A stretch of DNA of 52,940 nucleotides. Origin: UBA1268 sp002694955. GTDB lineage: Bacteria > Planctomycetota > Planctomycetia > Pirellulales > UBA1268. Positions 51,291 through 52,940 of this stretch are shown here, in pieces. The notes beneath the pieces are model-generated. The model saw only the letters and a list, made by a program, of their open reading frames with translations. It was not told the origin of the DNA and searched no databases. A program made the position numbers and the translations under genes. Every line of letters begins with the position of its first letter. Position 1 is the first letter of the stretch. The DNA lies in contig JALCBP010000012.1 in NCBI GenBank assembly GCA_028066355.1, forward strand, positions 1-52,940, given 5' to 3'.

Positions 51291-51317
51291 GCCAATTTTC
51301 AGTCCTTGAAAATTGGC
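51291..51317 (-). terminator. Perfect 11-bp hairpin after pilB
   Basis: GCCAATTTTCA (51291-51301) and TGAAAATTGGC (51307-51317) pair perfectly around a five-base loop. It starts 19 bases downstream of the pilB stop. It lacks a clear T-run, but position and stability suggest the end of the pilB transcript, separating it from the SYLF gene. Confidence 0.6.
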
Positions 51318-51336
51318 ATTATCAATCAATGCCCTC

Positions 51337-52940
51337 CTACTCACCCTGCTTGGCAACCCGAAAGACTTCATCGAGTGTAGTCGTGCCATTCAGAACTTTT
51401 TCTAGGCCATCATCAAACATGATACGCATTCCTCCTGCAATAGCCGCTCGACGAATGTCTTGTGTAGCAGCGCCTTGGAAGGCTAGCTCACGAATTTTGT
51501 TATTGAGGACCATTAGTTCAAAGATGCCCATCCGCCCCTTATAACCACGCTTTTGGCACTTAGCACAACCACGGCCTTTCATAAACGTAGCCCTTGCCAA
51601 CTGCTCTTCGGTAAAACCGGCCGCCTGTATTTCACTCTCGAGAGGCTCATGTGGCTGTTTGCAATTCGGACAATTAAGCCGCACCAACCGCTGTGCTAAA
51701 ACAGCCACAACACTTGACGCAACGAGGTAGGCAGGAACACCCATATCAATCATACGAGTGACAGCACTCGGGGCGTCATTGGTATGCAAGGTACTGAATA
51801 CCAAGTGACCTGTAAGTGAGGCCTGAATGCCCATTTGCGCTGTTTCTGTGTCACGCATCTCGCCAACAAGAATAACGTTAGGTGCTTGCCGCAACATTGC
51901 TCGAATCACTCGTGCGAAATCAAGACCTATCTTGTGCTTAACCTCAACTTGGTTAATTCCACTAAGATAATATTCAACAGGATCTTCAGCAGTAATGATC
52001 TTTGTATCTGGCCGATTGAGTTCATTCAGCGACGCGTAAAGCGTCGTTGTTTTCCCAGAACCCGTTGGCCCTGTGACCAGAATAATGCCATTGGGCCGAC
52101 GGATAAGATTTTTGAATATCCTGAAGTCCGACTCGCTGAGACCCAATTGGCGAATCCCGACTTTAATATTGTCTTTATCAAGCAGTCGCATGACCACTGA
52201 TTGGCCATGGTTTGTTGGCAGCACGCTGACTCGCAAGTCATAGTCCTTACCATCGTTCGATGTGATTTTGATCCGTCCATCTTGCGGTCGCCGCCGCTCC
52301 GCTATATCGAGACGAGAAAGTATCTTTATCCTTGAGAGTATCGCTCCTAATAGGCGTCGGGGTGCACTGTCACGAACTACTAAACGACCGTCAATCCTAT
52401 ACCGCACACGAATTTCATCTTCAAACGGCTCAATATGAATATCACTCGCCTTAAGATTCACCGCCTCCGTGATGATAAGATTTACCAGCTTAACAACTGG
52501 TGCTGACGACTCATCTTCGTCTTCTTGAAGCGCAGCCTCTTGCTCAACTGTCGTTTCAGTGAAATCAATTTCAGTATCCGTAAATTCCTGAGTCAACATG
52601 GAGTCAGCGCTTTCCCCGTCTCCTGCACCGTAGTACTTGTTGATACTCTCGACAATCTGGTCTCGCATCGCGATTGACATTTCAACATCACGATTGAGAA
52701 TAAAACGAAGTTTCTCTTGTGTATCGATATCTGAGGGGTCACTCGTTGCAACCCGCAACCGTCCGCCATCTTCTTGGTATGGCATGATTGCATTTTCTCG
52801 AGCAACACTCTCCGGGACGAGATCAATAACTGTTTCCGCAACCTCTGTACTTTGAAGGTCTACGAAAGACATTCCATTCGCCTTGGCTAAGGCCTTCATG
52901 ATCTTATTCGGGGGTGCATAACCAAGACGCAACAGTTCCT
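51337..52940 (-). CDS. Type IV pilus/type II secretion ATPase PilB/GspE (5' truncated at the window edge)
   Basis: At least 534 residues. The frame stays open to the window end (ELLRLGYAPPNK), so the start lies outside. The MshE-N-like N-terminal domain (RVATSDPSDIDTQEKLRFIL) is followed by an acidic linker and the ATPase: SDIHIEPFEDEIRVRYRIDG, Walker A GPTGSGKTTTL, Walker B region ILVGEMRDTETAQMG, His box TGHLVFSTLHTND, and the tetracysteine zinc loop CPNC...CAKC. It powers pilus assembly or type II secretion from the cytoplasmic face. PilB and GspE cannot be separated without the neighbouring genes. Confidence 0.93.
   Translation of the reverse strand, partial: ELLRLGYAPPNKIMKALAKANGMSFVDLQSTEVAETVIDLVPESVARENAIMPYQEDGGRLRVATSDPSDIDTQEKLRFILNRDVEMSIAMRDQIVESINKYYGAGDGESADSMLTQEFTDTEIDFTETTVEQEAALQEDEDESSAPVVKLVNLIITEAVNLKASDIHIEPFEDEIRVRYRIDGRLVVRDSAPRRLLGAILSRIKILSRLDIAERRRPQDGRIKITSNDGKDYDLRVSVLPTNHGQSVVMRLLDKDNIKVGIRQLGLSESDFRIFKNLIRRPNGIILVTGPTGSGKTTTLYASLNELNRPDTKIITAEDPVEYYLSGINQVEVKHKIGLDFARVIRAMLRQAPNVILVGEMRDTETAQMGIQASLTGHLVFSTLHTNDAPSAVTRMIDMGVPAYLVASSVVAVLAQRLVRLNCPNCKQPHEPLESEIQAAGFTEEQLARATFMKGRGCAKCQKRGYKGRMGIFELMVLNNKIRELAFQGAATQDIRRAAIAGGMRIMFDDGLEKVLNGTTTLDEVFRVAKQGE

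Overview
The window looks like a piece of a planctomycete chromosome, most likely a marine Pirellulales-type organism with about 50% GC. The evidence is a set of lineage-typical genes: Tat-exported Gfo/Idh/MocA dehydrogenase and xylose-isomerase-like proteins, a BBP7-type outer-membrane protein, a DUF1207 protein, a small MCxxPFDY lipoprotein, a sigma-70 factor with extra N-terminal helix-turn-helix modules, and a mitochondrial-like EF-G. No insertion sequence, prophage or CRISPR array is visible.

Layout. 1-2538: the end of dnaB, then a coupled pair of Tat-exported sugar enzymes. 2870-7320 (minus): the classical infC-rpmI-rplT-pheS-pheT translation operon, where infC probably starts at ATC and PheT lacks its tRNA-binding domain. 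7551-9614: a secreted protein and a long unexplained gap. 9615-15756: the multi-HTH sigma factor, an aminotransferase, a double-parvulin foldase and cysK, with a candidate attenuator before cysK. 15858-17035: tRNA-Leu(CAG), tRNA-Lys(TTT) and gluQRS. 17271-27205: fusA, a DUF3050 protein, a repeat-rich secreted protein, rpe, accD, a pterin dehydratase, a BBP7 porin-like protein and folC. 27250-30679: a divergent envelope pair, a PDZ/S41 protease homologue and a LysM/L,D-transpeptidase homologue, both of which have lost their catalytic residues, plus a small lipoprotein. 30721-35054: glgC and leuS. 35219-38955: an overlapping three-gene operon (Aas-like AMP ligase, GH2-like orphan, ThiF/MoeB-like E1). 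38964-43564: a ribose-type sugar ABC importer with a flavin reductase-like protein upstream. 43978-52940: a DUF1207 outer-membrane protein, tsaD, a SulP-carbonic anhydrase fusion, a lysine-methyltransferase-like protein, a SYLF protein and the 5'-truncated pilB/gspE.

Most genes are housekeeping (translation, cofactor, sulfur and lipid metabolism). The best candidates for undescribed biology are the two pseudoenzymes that share one divergent promoter region (27250-30082), the AMP ligase/GH2-like/E1 operon (35219-38955), and the two mutually exclusive hairpins in front of cysK (14681-14730). All functional calls come from motif recognition by eye. No database search was run.
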